Part shown: positions 1-18,445 of the stretch, in pieces
Position numbering within the stretch: position 1 is the stretch's first letter
How the letters are laid out: the number at the start of each line of letters is the position of its first letter
Assembly: GCA_949752735.1 (NCBI GenBank)
Contig: OX457036.1
Coordinates: 93,228,868-93,292,867, forward strand
Length of the DNA: 64,000 nucleotides
Reading direction: 5' to 3'
DNA from: Lumbricus terrestris
Lineage: Eukaryota; Annelida; Clitellata; Crassiclitellata; Lumbricidae
The notes under the pieces: model-generated
The model's database searches: none
Seen by the model: only the letters and a program-made list of their open reading frames with translations
Told to the model about the DNA's origin: nothing
Program-made: the position numbers and the translations under genes

Positions 1-470
1 GTTTGAGGAGGGGCTGAGATGGGGTGGTGGGTGGGGTGGTGGGCGGGGTGGGGTGGAGTGGGTGGAAAGGGGGTTTAGGTGGAAAGTGGGGTGGGGTTGG
101 GTGGGGTGGCGAAGGGTGGGGTGGGTGGGGTGTAGGAGTGAGGTGGGGTTTGGGGAGGGGCTGAGATGGGGTGGCGGGTGGTGTTGGGTGGGGTAGGGTG
201 GAGTGGGTGGAGAGGGGTGGGAGTGTGAGGAGTGGGGGTAGGGAGGGTAGGGATGGAGTGGGTGGAAAGTGGGGTGGGGGTGGGGTTGGGCGAGAAGGTT
301 GGGAGGGGTGTGGGTATGGGGGATTTGGAGTGGGATTGGGTGAATTTTTCCGAAAAAACAAATTTCACGGGTGGCGTACCGGTGGAGGTCGGAGTGTGGT
401 GGGGTGTTGTGGGGTGGGGGTGTGATGCGGTGGAGTATGGTGTGGCTGTGGCGGGGAGCGGGTCGTATCC
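1..470. repeat. G-rich minisatellite
   Basis: This stretch is built from imperfect repeats of GGGGTGGG, GGTGGAGTGGG and similar words, with G on the + strand almost throughout. Open frames across it are low-complexity by-products of the repeat and not genes. Runs of four G spaced by T or TG could form quadruplexes, but this is inference only. Confidence 0.85.
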
Positions 471-500
471 TAAATTTCCCGGGCAACGCCGGGTAACCCA
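466..500 (-). repeat. Fragment of a dispersed repeat (CCCGGGCAACGCCGGGTAAC)
   Basis: Read on the minus strand, this matches the start of the dispersed repeat at 24890-25615 (acccgg.gttgcccgggaaatttagg). It is a short, truncated, inverted copy. Confidence 0.5.
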
Positions 501-968
501 GCTAGTAGCAAATAAACGTCAAGTGATATCGAGAAAGACTCGAAGCAATAAATCAAATCAAATCAAATAAATTTTTTAGGCAACCAGAGCAACAAAATAG
601 ATCAATGAAGCATCAAAGAAACAAAGTTACCAAAATAAAATAAAACAGTGCTTAAGTAATGATGAGAATAGTTTACAATTGTTTGCACAGGGGTCTCAGA
701 AGGGGTCTTGCAACCCCGCTAGGTGCGCCCCCTGGGCTGGAATACCACGATGAAGATGGCCATTAGGTTGCCATAAGGTGGTCTTAGTAGGGCTTGTTCA
801 AGAAATATGAGGCAGAAAATTTAATGAATGGTGCAGATTGCTATAGATTGAATACTTCATAGGCCTGCTTTGTTGATCAATGACACATTTCATCCACAGA
901 ATTTCATGTTGAAGTGACCCACTAAAAATAGGAAACTGTGGCCTAAGCCTAATGATTTTCTTCTACAG
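501..968. other. Non-coding stretch upstream of gene A exon 3
   Basis: I see no P450 exon 1 or exon 2 here and no recognised element. The 3' end is intron 2 of gene A, with a normal acceptor (ttctacag) at 961-968. Confidence 0.5.
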
Positions 969-1767
969 GAATCATATCCAAAAATTTTACTGCTGAATTC
1001 AAATGGTATCACAAACTTTCTTTAACTGTCCTGAAAGAATTTGAATTCGGAGTGAACCGCTTGATTGAAACAAGAATTCAACAAGACTTTTATGCGATGG
1101 ATGCTTTCATACGGGCACGACAAGGAAAAGAATTTGATCCCAGCGATATGGCAGAAATGGCTACTCACAACATAATCAAAAACATTCTGTTTGGAAAGCG
1201 AGAGGAGTACGAGAATGGACCAGACGAGATCCGATCTGAAATTGCAAATGCCGTTGCAAACACCACAGTCGCGATTGAAGTTGCACCGTCTCTGCTCAAG
1301 CTGGTTCCTTACTTTCGTCGGAAGCTAAACAGCTGTCTTAAGAGCATGGCCAGAATCAATGAAATTCTTGAGGATAACGTTGAACTAATTAAGAAGAGCA
1401 ACAAAAAGTCGAATGTTTTGTATTTAGCTATCTTGAAAAGGTTGGTCCGGATTACGACCACGAGCAACTGATTCACACTGTAAGAGATCTGATAGCTGCT
1501 GGAGCTGAAACTACTGCCACAACTCTGCTATGGGTGTTGATGTTCGTTGCTAATAATCCTGCAATCCAGAAACGTCTAAAAAAAGAGATTGATGCTGTGG
1601 TTCCGAGACATAGGCTTCCTTCGCTTGATGACCAACCGAATCTTCCGTTTGTTGAAGCCACAATTCTTGAGGTCATGCGTCTTAGAACTATTCTACCACT
1701 TGCGATTCCGCACGTTACTTTAAGCGATTCAGATGTCTATGGTTACTTCATTCCAGCCGGGACTAAA
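969..1767 (+). pseudogene. P450 gene A exon 3 (1-nt deletion near 1407)
   Basis: Acceptor ctacag before 969 and donor gtgagc after 1767. The frame is open from 969 to about 1407, then continues in another frame from about 1409 through the I-helix and ExxR helix to GTK. Aligning with gene B shows 11 nt where B has 12 between the AAGAAG and TCGAATG words. Confidence 0.85.
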
Positions 1768-2649
1768 GTGAGCTCAACTCGGAATTCATTCTTTATTTTT
1801 ATTTTCGCATCTTTTGTGATACAATGCTTACACGGAACGGAGCTTAACTAAACGCTCAAGTTTAAACATTAATTACGAAAACTTTGTTTCATCTAGCAAG
1901 TCTCTGCCGCTCAGTTGCCATAGTAGGCTAGGTCGAAAGAAAAGGTAAATTCGTGTTTAGAAACATAAGAGTGGAGAAAATAGGTTTTGTCTTAAGATCA
2001 TGTCTACTTGTAAAGAGCGACATGTTAAAATTCTGTCAAGGAGCGAAGCATTCAACAAATAGACCTAAGCCATGTAGCCTAAAGGCCTACCGTATTTATT
2101 ATGTCACACGATCTTCGCTGATAGGACCTACCAGTAGACCTATAATTGATCTAGTTCTGAAACTGCATCGACAAAAGAAGTTTTAACTGAAATGATTATC
2201 TCCTATTTTTTATTCATGTAATTCAATTTACAATTAAAATTGAGAGTCACTTGAGCAGATTTCCGTAGGACCAAGTCACTTAGGCTACTGTGAAGATCGT
2301 GTTGACAATTTAATGGGCCTATTCGTTTTCTGACTTTTACTTTGAAATAGAAAAGTTAGCTCCGATTAAAGGCTATTTCTGTGGTATGATGAATCAAACA
2401 GAAATCAGCATTACTTAGGCAGGTCAAGGTCAAACGGCACATTTAGGTTTATTCCGTTGAATCCAGCTCTTGTTTAAGTGCAATAAGGTGTTGAAAATGA
2501 AATTACCTTCAACTAACTGCTGTTGATGATCAACCAACTTGGTTAAGTTTACAGTAGGTTATCACAAACACCTGCATGATATTTATTACCGTACGACAAT
2601 AATAATATTGTCTCAAAACAGTTGAAATTTTGCAATAAATTTCTTTTAG

Positions 2650-2782
2650 GTGTTTCCAAATCTGCATGCTGTACACATGGACACAGAGTTGTGGAAAGAT
2701 CCAAACATCTTTAGACCTCAGCGATTTCTTGACGACAATAATGGCATCATTGGAAGAGATAATGTCGTTTCTTTCTCTCTAG
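2650..2782 (+). CDS. P450 gene A exon 4
   Basis: 133 nt between ttttag and gttagc. It encodes VFPNLHAVHMDTELWKDPN, then IFRPQRF. The exon starts in phase 0 and ends in phase 1, as in all paralogues here. Confidence 0.85.
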
Positions 2783-3574
2783 GTTAGCATGAACTTGACT
2801 GTGTTCAATACCTATTTTTGAGAACAAATTAAGGCAAACTTATGGAACTATAATCATAGGCCTATAGTTAATTCGACAGTTTAGTAGTTAACAAAGCTGA
2901 GGTCCATTTTTAAAAGTGCAATTATTATTTTTGGAAAACATGTTGACCATGTTTTAACACAAACAACAGAGACAACTATCGTTTAAACAGAAATTAATTT
3001 CTTTATTATTTGCATTTATTGTTATAGATTTCAGGCATAAGGAAAGAATCTTTTAGTCTGATTCGGCCATTTCCTTTAGGTTGTACGAATTTACCAAAGA
3101 ATTTGAGCTGGGCAAAATCAATTATACTTATAATCCACAGTAGCCTATACTAGCCACAAAATTAACAAAAGTATCATAGATCTATGTCAAACTCAGCAGG
3201 GTTTCAGTTAAACAATGTATGAACATGTGAACATTGTCCACCACAATGATCACAGTGTACATAACAAAATGTACGTCGACTCGCATTACTGTCTGTTGTT
3301 CAAGCAACGCCATTTTGAATCTGAGCCCTCGCCAGAAGCTGGCCTGTGATTGATCGGGCATGAGAAATCGCTTGAGATTCATCAGTTTGGCTTAGTCTGC
3401 GAATAGTGGATGGGCTAGCCTCACTTTCAAATTAGTCACACATACTGACTACAACATAGACCAGGAGTCGACGTACTGTTTTGTTATTTATACTGTGATG
3501 AAATGTCGTTAGAACCGGAGAGTGATTATATATTATACATCTGAAAACAAAGCTGCATTTCGTATGTTCTGGAG

Positions 3575-3759
3575 GTCGTAGATCATGTCTCGGAGAAGTA
3601 TTGGCTCGTCAAGAGATGTACCTCTTCTTTGCTGGTTTGATGCAACGATTCAATTTTCAACCTGGGAAAGATGGACAGAAGATTGACGAGACACCAGCAG
3701 GTGAAATGACCACGAAACCTCTGCCGTTTAAAATCCGGATGATACCGCGAGAAATCTAA
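3575..3759 (+). CDS. P450 gene A exon 5 (heme-binding loop to stop)
   Basis: 185 nt starting after ctggag. It gives GRRSCLGEVLARQE and ends IRMIPREI-TAA. The cysteine in SCLG is the expected heme thiolate ligand. Confidence 0.88.
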
Positions 3760-4286
3760 AGAAGGCATTCCTTATAAATCATTTCCTTATTTTAGGAAAG
3801 CAAATTTAAATCTTGCTGACTTATAATAGACTAAGGAAGTTGAACGTGGACTTCATCTGCTATTTTTGAAACATATAGGCTTAGACTTTGTATTTGTTAT
3901 ATTATAATTTGGAAAAACATTCGAGGATTTACATTACGTTGACATTACACTTTAAAAGAAAGTTGCCTGAGCGATGCACAACAGTAGCCTACTGTACTGT
4001 CGAGAGTTTGGTGGCTAGGAATTGCTGAATTTATATATAATATATATTATATTATATTATATTATATTTTTTATTGAGAAAATGTGTAAATAATCGGTCG
4101 TCATAACGCGTCAGTTAACAAGCACAAACGAGAGCAGCGGATAAAGCCTAATAAACGTTTTTATACAGCATTCGTGTTCTGAAGTTCGTATTTCTTTTTC
4201 TGGTATGTTCACATGACTGAATGAGTAGGCGACTGAGTTAGCAGCTCAGTCGACTAAGAATATAAGTTTACACTTTCTAATGTGAC
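3760..4286. other. 3' flank of gene A
   Basis: No gene seen. It holds a short AT-rich stretch (about 4032-4070, tatatta repeats) and an aataaa word near 4149 that could serve as a poly(A) signal. Confidence 0.4.
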
Positions 4287-4563
4287 CATGGGCGGAGTAT
4301 GGTTTCCGTTCTTGGAGGGGCTAAATTTGTTGGGCCTGGGCTGAGACGCGGTCCAGAACGAGCGGCGCCGTCAAAGATTTTCTCGGTCCAAAAAAGTTGA
4401 TGACCTTTTTTAGTCATTTGAAAGTTTTCCGTTCGTGAACAACAGAACCATTTTCCCCGAACAAATTTATGAGTCTGCACCTTCGCCTTCCTCCGGGGGG
4501 GCTAAGCCTGAGAAAAGATACCATTTGCACGGTAAAAAATAATATGGGTTTCCTTCCGCCATG
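4287..4563. mobile_element. Short hAT-like non-autonomous element (CATGGGCGGAGT ends)
   Basis: Begins CATGGGCGGAGT and ends TTCCGCCATG. The flanking octamers are aatgtgac (4279-4286) and aatatgac (4564-4571), seven of eight identical. Relatives lie at 14778-14924 and 58116-58422. The C-A-N-N-G start and 8-bp target duplication fit the hAT superfamily; no transposase is present. Confidence 0.65.
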
Positions 4564-6780
4564 AATATGACTATGTCGTTTAAGGTTATCGACTAGTTTA
4601 CCGACTTCCTAGCGAATTATTAGGTAGTCCGGCATGTCCGGGAGTTAGGCCTACTTAATAAGAGGGTCAAAATTTGCCACATATAGGCCTAGGCCTACCG
4701 TAGGCTACTGATGTTTAAATTGTCGGAATTACAATTGCTTTAAATAGAAGAATGGATTCTGTTGGTGTAAGCCGACGAGATTCGCCCTCGTAGATAAGCA
4801 GTCTTATCTTTGGTTGTCACATGGATTCAACTTTTCCAGATTTTCTTATTTTATGACTAATTCATTAATGTTGGACTCGTTGATCATCAGCTTCGTTTGT
4901 TTTTGGTTCTTAGTTTTCGTTCAGGAAAATATGCATGTATATTTATCTCTAATTCATGCAGATAGTCTTAATTGCTCTTCTTGTTGACATATTGTATCAA
5001 TAGTCAGGCTAAAGCGATATCACACTCATTCCAAAGTTCAATATTTCACACAACCATGCGACAGAACACCGATAGCGCTGAGCAGCAATTTATTGTCAAT
5101 GAAGGACACGTCATGCTTAAGGTCCCTAGACAGTGATAAACCGTCTGAGTGGATACTTGAATCCGTTCACGTACGAGACCATTGCTCTAACAAATAATTA
5201 TTCTCCATGTTCACAGCAACTGTGGCAAGATGCACATCGACATGATACAGAGACTTGTTGGTTTCAAGCCTTGTGGGTTAACGGCATCACAATGCGCAAC
5301 GGATTCGAGTTGACTTATATAAGAGATTCACAAGCGCATCAGGCAGTAGAGTGCATCGTAATATATTGACCGGGTAAACTTGAGATTGAAGCTGCATACT
5401 TGTTACAGTTTAACGACACTAGGCTACCATAATCATCAATGATGATTAGTGTCGCCCTCCTTCTTTATCCAGGCTTAGGACTGGCACTGGCAGAGTACAG
5501 CTAGTGGCGGAGTTGACCAGCTGCATGAAGAAAGTCTGCTTTCGTAGTCTCTGCTAGTTTCGATAATTATGAAGGACGCTGGAAACTAACGCGGGTACAA
5601 GATATATCATTTAAAGCACACAGATCTGAAGCCTTTGATATAATTGAAACATAGAGCAGGAGTAAACATATCGACCAACTCAGCAACTGAATCATCCAGT
5701 TTCAAATACTTCGGTCACCAATAATTATATGCTACTGTGTTGTGTCAGTTTGAAAGATAGACAAAGATTATTTATTATTACCATAGACCTGCAGCAGTGA
5801 AAGCAGCAACAGCACACCCGTAGAACCATGAAAGACAAGTCAAAGAACGCCGCGAAAACAAGAAGAGAGAAGGAGAACGCAGAATTCTACGAACTGGCCA
5901 AACTACAGTACTGGTTAAAAATCAGGCGTTAACTGCAAAGTGTTTCAAAGGCCATTGCGGCATGTTTCATAGCAGTATCGTAGGATTCTTAGATTCATTT
6001 GAAGAGTTCAAAAGCCAGGTCTTAACACGAATGGACTGATCAGACAAATTGTTGACCCGAAGTCAAAAGCTAAAAGTGCTGTACTCCTCACGTGCATTGT
6101 CAGTAAGTTCCTAGCCTGTGACCTATAAATCAGCTGAGTCTGAATTGCTTTTAGCTTTATATTCTACATAGGCCTACGTAAGTATCCGTTTGTCAAGTGG
6201 TTGACTAGGCTACATCTAAAGGCGGACTGTAAAAGAAAGATTGTCAGGTTGGCCTGTCCACAGTCGGCCTATAACGCAACTGATGATCAACGTTGTACAA
6301 CTGACAGTGCTAGCAAATCGTTTTAAAGTTAGAATTCGATGAAAAATACGTCTAAACCGTCTCTTGCCGTGATCCTTAATTCTATTAGGCCTACATCTAA
6401 AAACCTATCAGTGAACAATAGTGCTTCAAAAGGTGAGTTTAGCGCAAAATTAATGTACGTTGGAAGTCTATTTATATTATATAGGAACTTACAATACGCT
6501 AAGTAGCCAAAGGTAGTAGGATCCTGACCATGGAGTCTATGGATCAGTTCACCATACTGACCTAGTTTGCTACATAGGTTGTAGCGTAGGCTACGTCAAG
6601 ACACCTAAGCGCCTAAGCCAGCTAGCATAGCAACGGGGTCTGTTAGCCTATTAATTATTTTCACGAGATTGAAATACCATGAAGAGGGTCGAGGTCAAAC
6701 CGTCGGTGTATATTTAACATTTGCATGCACTAGAATGGTGAACATTGTGACGTAATGATGTAGTAATGCTAATACAAAAT
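4564..6780. repeat. Segment duplicated downstream of gene B
   Basis: No gene seen. Parts of 5000-6250 align in the same orientation with 14500-15530: the word gggttaacgg, the block around TAGTCTCTGCT and the block around aggcctacgtaagta are shared. This marks the A and B units as a segmental tandem duplication that includes 3' flanks. Several TAGGCCTA-type words occur, for example near 6170 and 6388. Confidence 0.6.
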
Positions 6781-6781
6781 A

Positions 6782-7262
<481 letters not shown>

Positions 7263-7265
<3 letters not shown>

Positions 7266-7494
7266 CCTTCCGACCACCCACGATTTCGTCCCCGTCGCCA
7301 ACGAATCGCTGGGCCCCGTCAATCGGACAGGACGCGAATTCTTGATGGAGTTCGAGTGTCGCATGACCGCCGTCTCTGGGGACCCTCGGGAGACATTGCA
7401 CTTGTTTCAACGTTTATCTATTTGCACCCAGAGATTTAATGCCATAGCCTTCAGAGGCACATTCGCACAACTCACCAGAGACAAGGACGACTGA
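7263..7494 (+). pseudogene. 3' end of a LINE-type reverse transcriptase ORF
   Basis: An open frame of about 75 codons follows the (aat)n run and ends at a TGA at 7492-7494. It has retroelement C-terminal features: THDFVPVANESLGP, then DPRETLHLFQRLSI and FRGTFAQL. The same FKGTF ending is found on the minus strand at 9042-9117. I take it as a 5'-truncated non-LTR retrotransposon tail; the clade cannot be fixed from this much. Confidence 0.5.
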
Positions 7495-7635
7495 TCTTAC
7501 TAATATAGCCTACATTAGTCTTAGTTGTGGAAAACAATTAGCGCATTATGCCTGTATAGTGTATACTTTGTCAGGCGTTCACAGTTCATCACGCACAGCC
7601 AATTGGTGTTGCACAGTTTGAAAGTGAAATAAATC

Positions 7636-7636
<1 letters not shown>

Positions 7637-7706
<70 letters not shown>

Positions 7707-7775
7707 TAAATAAAAAAATAAAAATAAAAATAAAAATAATTTTAAAAAATAATTTAAAAAAAAATAATAATTAGT
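7637..7775. repeat. (aat)n microsatellite and A-rich tail
   Basis: A run of aat units to about 7702 is followed by aaaaat/aaataa-rich sequence. It lies just upstream of gene B exon 1. Confidence 0.9.
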
Positions 7776-7936
7776 AATAACGCCATTATTAAAAGTTCGT
7801 CAACATAGGCCTAACTGTTTTAAAAATCATGAAAAACCGATAGCCTATGCAAATTGATTCCTTGCTCCACGTTTCTCAAACTTTAAATTAATTAGTCATT
7901 TGTTATTCTGTTTCTGTGAAGGCAATACCACCAAAG

Positions 7937-14235
<6,299 letters not shown>

Positions 14236-15663
14236 GGAACTCTTTCCTAATAAATCAATATCCTTATTTAACCAAGCAAATTCAACCGTTGCTGTTTTAA
14301 AATTAATAGTCAGGACAGGATAACAGAATTTATTAGATCTGAACAGTGTCACCACATTTAATGTGGCGACAATGTTCACTGTGTTCAGTAATACTGAGGA
14401 GATTCATAACAAAATGATAAGCTTACATAAGATGTATGTTAGCTTTGTACTATGGACATTTTATTTGTAATGACACTCCTTTGTTCCAAAACACTATTAT
14501 TACGTCACTAATTGTTGATGTACAAATTGAACATAATACCGCTATAACTTAATAATTTGTTGCATGGATTTCACATTGTCGTGGCTCTTCTTTGTTGTGC
14601 ACTTTTGTTGCGTCACTTATTTCTTTTATGGGTAAGTTGCTCTTGCAACAATCGCTTTCTAGCCTACTATTATGACGACATCCATTTGGTCTACAACAAT
14701 GGGTTAACGGTATCAGAATGCTCAACGGACTCCAGATGACGTAGTCTACGTAGGAGAGTCATATTCGCACCAAGCACCATGGGCGGAATTTAACAGGGGC
14801 TAGGGGGCTAAGCCCTCAAGAAGACCCAGATTCATTTTTCCACCATCTAAATGGTATCTTTTCCCGGGCTTAGCCCCCCAAGAAGGCTTTAGCCCCCAAA
14901 AACGGAAACCAAACTCTGCCCATGCCAAGCAGTAAAGTGCATCAGATATCGACAGGGAGAGTCAAGCATTCAGCGCCAAGACCGGCCGCATGAAGAAAAT
15001 TTGCTTCTGTAGTCTCTGCTGGTTGCAATAATCATGGACACTAGAGACCAGTGCGTATGCGGCAGATAAACAATTAAAGCACGCAGAAGCCTTTAATATC
15101 GTTGAAACCAAGAGCAGGATTAAACACATCGACCAACTCAACAATTGAATCACCTAGTTTCAAAGACTTCGCCAATGCTGGTTAAAATTAGACGCTAACT
15201 GCATAGCGTTCCATTGTGGTATGTTTTATAGCAGTAGGCCTATCGTATGCTCGTTTTAAGAGCTCAAACGCCCGGCCATAGCACGAATGGGTTGATAAGA
15301 AACCAATTGCTGGCCCGAAGTCAAAAACTAGAAGTGCTCCACTTCTCACGTGCATTGCCATTAGGTTCCTAGCCTGTGACCTAGAAACCACATGGGGCTG
15401 AATGCTAATAGCTGTAAATTCCACACAGGCCTACGTAAGTAACCGTTCGTCAAGTAGTCTAGTAGACTACATCTAAAGGCCGACTTTAAAAGAAAGATTT
15501 TTAGGTTGGTCTATTCACATTAGGTCTAAAAGGCAACTGATGATCTATGTACAATACAACCAAAGACTCTAATTATATCTTTGGTACAACTGGCAATGTT
15601 ACAAACCCGTTGCAAAATGCAAAGAGGTGACCCAAACAATAACTTTGAACGTAGGGCATCGCA
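14236..15663. repeat. 3' flank of gene B, duplicate of the gene A flank
   Basis: No gene seen. It aligns in pieces with 3760-6250. The copy differs by an inserted element at 14778-14924 and by a TAGGCC insertion at 15232-15248 relative to the A copy near 5970. Confidence 0.6.
14778..14924. mobile_element. Short hAT-like element (CATGGGCGGA ends)
   Basis: 147 bp, beginning CATGGGCGGAATTT and ending AAACTCTGCCCATG. Flanks are ccaagcac and ccaagcag, seven of eight identical. Same family as 4287-4563. Confidence 0.7.
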
Positions 15664-16133
15664 CATGGGCGCCCGCAGAAATTTTTGCAGGAGGGGCAAA
15701 ACGCGACAGTCACGGCTAAACTTCTTTGTATCAAGAGGTTGAGAAATGCAAAGGAGCAAATTAGGATCATGCATGGGTATTTTTATGGGGGTTTTTATGT
15801 ATATTTATCAGTGTCACGTTTTTATACTTTTTAAAATGGATAGTTTATTTAATGCGAATAAATTGTTTAAAAATCCAAAAGTAATGGTCTAAAAGTAGGT
15901 TCCTGAAGGTGGGGGCAAAAAGGTCACTTGCCCTCTGAAAAACTGACACCTATTTTTCACTCAGCTATTCATTCATGCGCCATCTAGTTAGCCCTACTTC
16001 TATATTCTAATTGTAATTTCTGAACTTCTAAAGCACCACTCGATAGTCAATCGCAGGCGCCAGCTTATTCATCGAGTCAAATGGTGATCAGCAGAAGGTC
16101 CGAGCCCGCTTGCCCCTATGTGCGGGCGCCAAT
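15664..16133. mobile_element. hAT-like element with GGGCGCCCGCA ends, short copy
   Basis: Begins cATGGGCGCCCGCAGAAATTT and ends TGTGCGGGCGCCaATG, the inverse of the orientation of the copies at 18446, 48593 and 54965. No matching octamers are seen at its flanks, so it may be deleted or rearranged. Confidence 0.6.
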
Positions 16134-16369
16134 GCGGTAACCGTCTTTGCTGAAATTTAACATTTCTAACATGTATGCAATGTTCAACAATTTAGGTATT
16201 CCTAAGTGATACACGGCTGAAATCTAAAATTTCCACGACAAAAGAAAACTTTGTGAATGCAATATTGAACAATTTCTATATTATTTTCTAAGCAATAGGC
16301 TACAAGACTAAAACTAAAAATGTTGCCCTCCCTAGTGAGTGTAAGGTTGAGTAGCTTGTATATTCGTCT
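16134..16369. other. Unassigned intergenic sequence
   Basis: I see no gene or recognised element here. Confidence 0.4.
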
Positions 16370-16760
16370 GTGTGTGCATTGCATGTATTACATTGTGTGT
16401 GTATGTTTGTGTGTGTTTGTGTTTGTGTCTCTGCGTGTGTCTGTGCTGGTGTGTATTTGTGTGTGTGTTTGTGTGCTTTTGTCTATGTGTGTGTTTGTGT
16501 GTTTTTGTGCTTTTGTGATTTGTGTGTTTTATGTTTTGTGCGTGCGTGTGTGTTTGTGTGTGTGCGCGTGCGTGTGTTTGCTTTGTTTGTGTGCGTGCGT
16601 GTATGTGTGTTTGAATGCATGTGTGGGTGTTTGCTCGTGGGTGTGTGTTTGTGTGTTTGTGCGTGTGTATGTTTTTGTGCATGTGTGTGTGTGTTTGTGG
16701 TGTGTTTGTGTATGCCTGAGTGTGTTTGTGAGTGTGTGCGTTTGTAAGAGTGTGTAGGCC
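16370..16760. repeat. GT-rich simple repeat
   Basis: About 390 bp of gtgtgtttgtg-type sequence. Cys/Val-rich and Thr/His-rich frames on both strands are artefacts. Confidence 0.95.
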
Positions 16761-16971
16761 TACACGATGTGTATGTGTATAATGCATGTGAAGTTGACTA
16801 GTTTTTTTTATTGAAATTCAATGCATAGTCCTTTGTAGCAGCGTCTGGTCTCTTCTTTCATTGAACAGCAGGTCTTGTACAAGCACTTTTTCATGCCTAA
16901 AAGCGCCATTGTCATGAATAGGGGTATATAAAATACTGCTTACCTTGTAATGACGTTAGTTGCCTCACTGC

Positions 16972-17042
16972 AGACGTGGCCGCATTACCGTGCCGGTCCC
17001 ATTACAGGCCTGGCCGCATTGCAGGCTGGCCCCACTGCACAG
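16972..17042. repeat. Short GC-rich minisatellite
   Basis: About three imperfect units of the type ctggccgcattgcaggc. Confidence 0.6.
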
Positions 17043-17049
17043 TTTATCT

Positions 17050-17196
17050 TCTGCTTCTGCTCAAGGCCACAGTTAGTCTCTTGCCACAATTGAATTGCTA
17101 TGAGTAGGCCCATAATAGCCTATATATGTATATATATATTTATATATAATTATTTCACGACTGCCTACTTTGCACCAATTCTTGATATACTATATA
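17050..17196. repeat. Start of a segment duplicated at 40380-40830
   Basis: The block at 17050-17196 (ctgctcaaggccacagttag) continues after the inserted element at 18206-18445 and again after the element at 18446-19603. Together these pieces align with 40380-40830, which has neither insertion. Confidence 0.6.
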
Positions 17197-18205
17197 CAGG
17201 GTGGTCCAGCATAAATGTCCCGACTTTGCACGCGTATAACTTCGCCAATTATTGGAATTTATTTATACTTTATGCGTCAATTAAAAGGTATTTCACTCTA
17301 GTATTTGCACTTAAAAAAAGAACTCGAACAAGTTTTTGTTTTAATTATATGCTCGGAACAGCGCTATCCACCATATTTTATTGTCATTGTTGACGTAATA
17401 TGACACCGTTTCCCCGGGATATTTACAAATCCTTTTTGCTAACACGCGCTTAGACACAATCATTTTAGGTATTTGTAGAAGTCTCTACCATAAATATCCT
17501 CTTTTCGCTAAACCATTTCCTTTCGATTTTATGAACATCCGTGCGCGCTGCCACGCGCTGCTCTAGAGTAGCCTAAGTTTAGACGCAAAGAAACGGTTGG
17601 CAGCACGCCGGCTGTTTCGCTAGCCGTTTTTTGCGTCAGTGTTGGAGTGCTGTTGGACATCATTCCGGCATATAACTTTAGATCATCCTTTAGAGTACGG
17701 TGCTTCTAGGACTACATGTTTCGCGCTGAATGACCTGGGGAGATTTGCTTGTAAGGCCTATCCGGGTCATTGTCTTGACGGCCAATCTAGTTGGACACAA
17801 GAGCAATGTGAGCGGATATGCACGCCGTAATTCTCATGGTTTACGAGTAGAAAGTCCTGTTTTTGTCAATTTTCCGTAGCAGATAATTCAAGGTATTGTT
17901 TTTTCCATCCACTGTTAGAAAATTCGTTAATCATTTCAACCGAATTAAATCCCTTGTCAGTTCGGTAAATTAAGATCAAAACGCGACCATCGTCTGAGTA
18001 CGTCACAAATGACAGCAAAATATGGTAGCTAGCTTTGTTCCGAGCATATAATTAAAACCTAAATTTGTACCAGTTCCATTTTTTCAGTGCAAATAGGCTA
18101 CTAGAGTGAAACACCTTTTACTTGACGCATAAAGTATAAATAAATTCCAATAATTGGCGAAGTTATTCGCGTACAAAGTCGGGACATTTATGCTGGACCA
18201 CCCTG
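17197..18205. mobile_element. Mariner-like non-autonomous element with long inverted repeats
   Basis: Starts CAGGGTGGTCCAGCATAAAT and ends with its complement, flanked by TA on both sides. The inverted repeats extend for roughly 200 bp with small differences. There is no transposase frame in the centre. TA target and CAGGGTGG ends fit the Tc1/mariner superfamily. The right arm has a 5-nt insertion relative to the left arm at a TA (18094-18100). Confidence 0.75.
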
Positions 18206-18445
18206 TATATATAAGCCTATGCGAAAAGTGTAATCCAGAGCAAATTCAAGACCTCGGTTGGTTAACGTAGTAAAGGCATCGACCGTGAATTTAACAATAA
18301 AAATAGGTCATATGCATTGAAAGGGTCTCACGTCAATTTTAATATTAAATAATAAATAAATCAAATTTTGATTTATCACTAGTGTCTCTCAGCCACTGTA
18401 TGAGCGATATGGGCTGAGTTCCACAACCACAGGGTAGCATTCAGC

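Larger units (their letters stand above)
969..3759 (+). pseudogene. Cytochrome P450 gene A (CYP2-clan), exons 3-5, frameshifted
   Basis: The exons are 969-1767, 2650-2782 and 3575-3759. They encode the C-terminal two thirds of a microsomal CYP2-clan monooxygenase (heme-thiolate enzyme, O2 and NADPH dependent, ER membrane; substrate unknown). Visible landmarks are the I-helix AGAETTATTLLW, the K-helix E-V-M-R, a PERF-region FRPQRFLDD and the heme loop FSLGRRSCLGEVLA, ending PREI-stop. Exon 3 is 799 nt against 800 in gene B; one base is missing in the A-run near 1400-1408, which shifts the frame between the region before the I-helix and the I-helix itself. Exons 1-2 would lie left of the window or are lost. 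Glu of PERF is replaced by Gln. It is either a recent pseudogene or an intact gene with a homopolymer error in the sequence. Confidence 0.8.

Noticed and set aside
1..470. A telomere or subtelomere
   Set aside because: The G-rich repeat is irregular and does not consist of TTAGGG units.
5133..5369. A 78-codon frame as a small gene
   Set aside because: No domain, and its duplicate region behind gene B does not keep the frame.
16320..16787. Cys/Val-rich and His/Thr-rich frames of about 150 codons
   Set aside because: They are translations of a GT-rich simple repeat.
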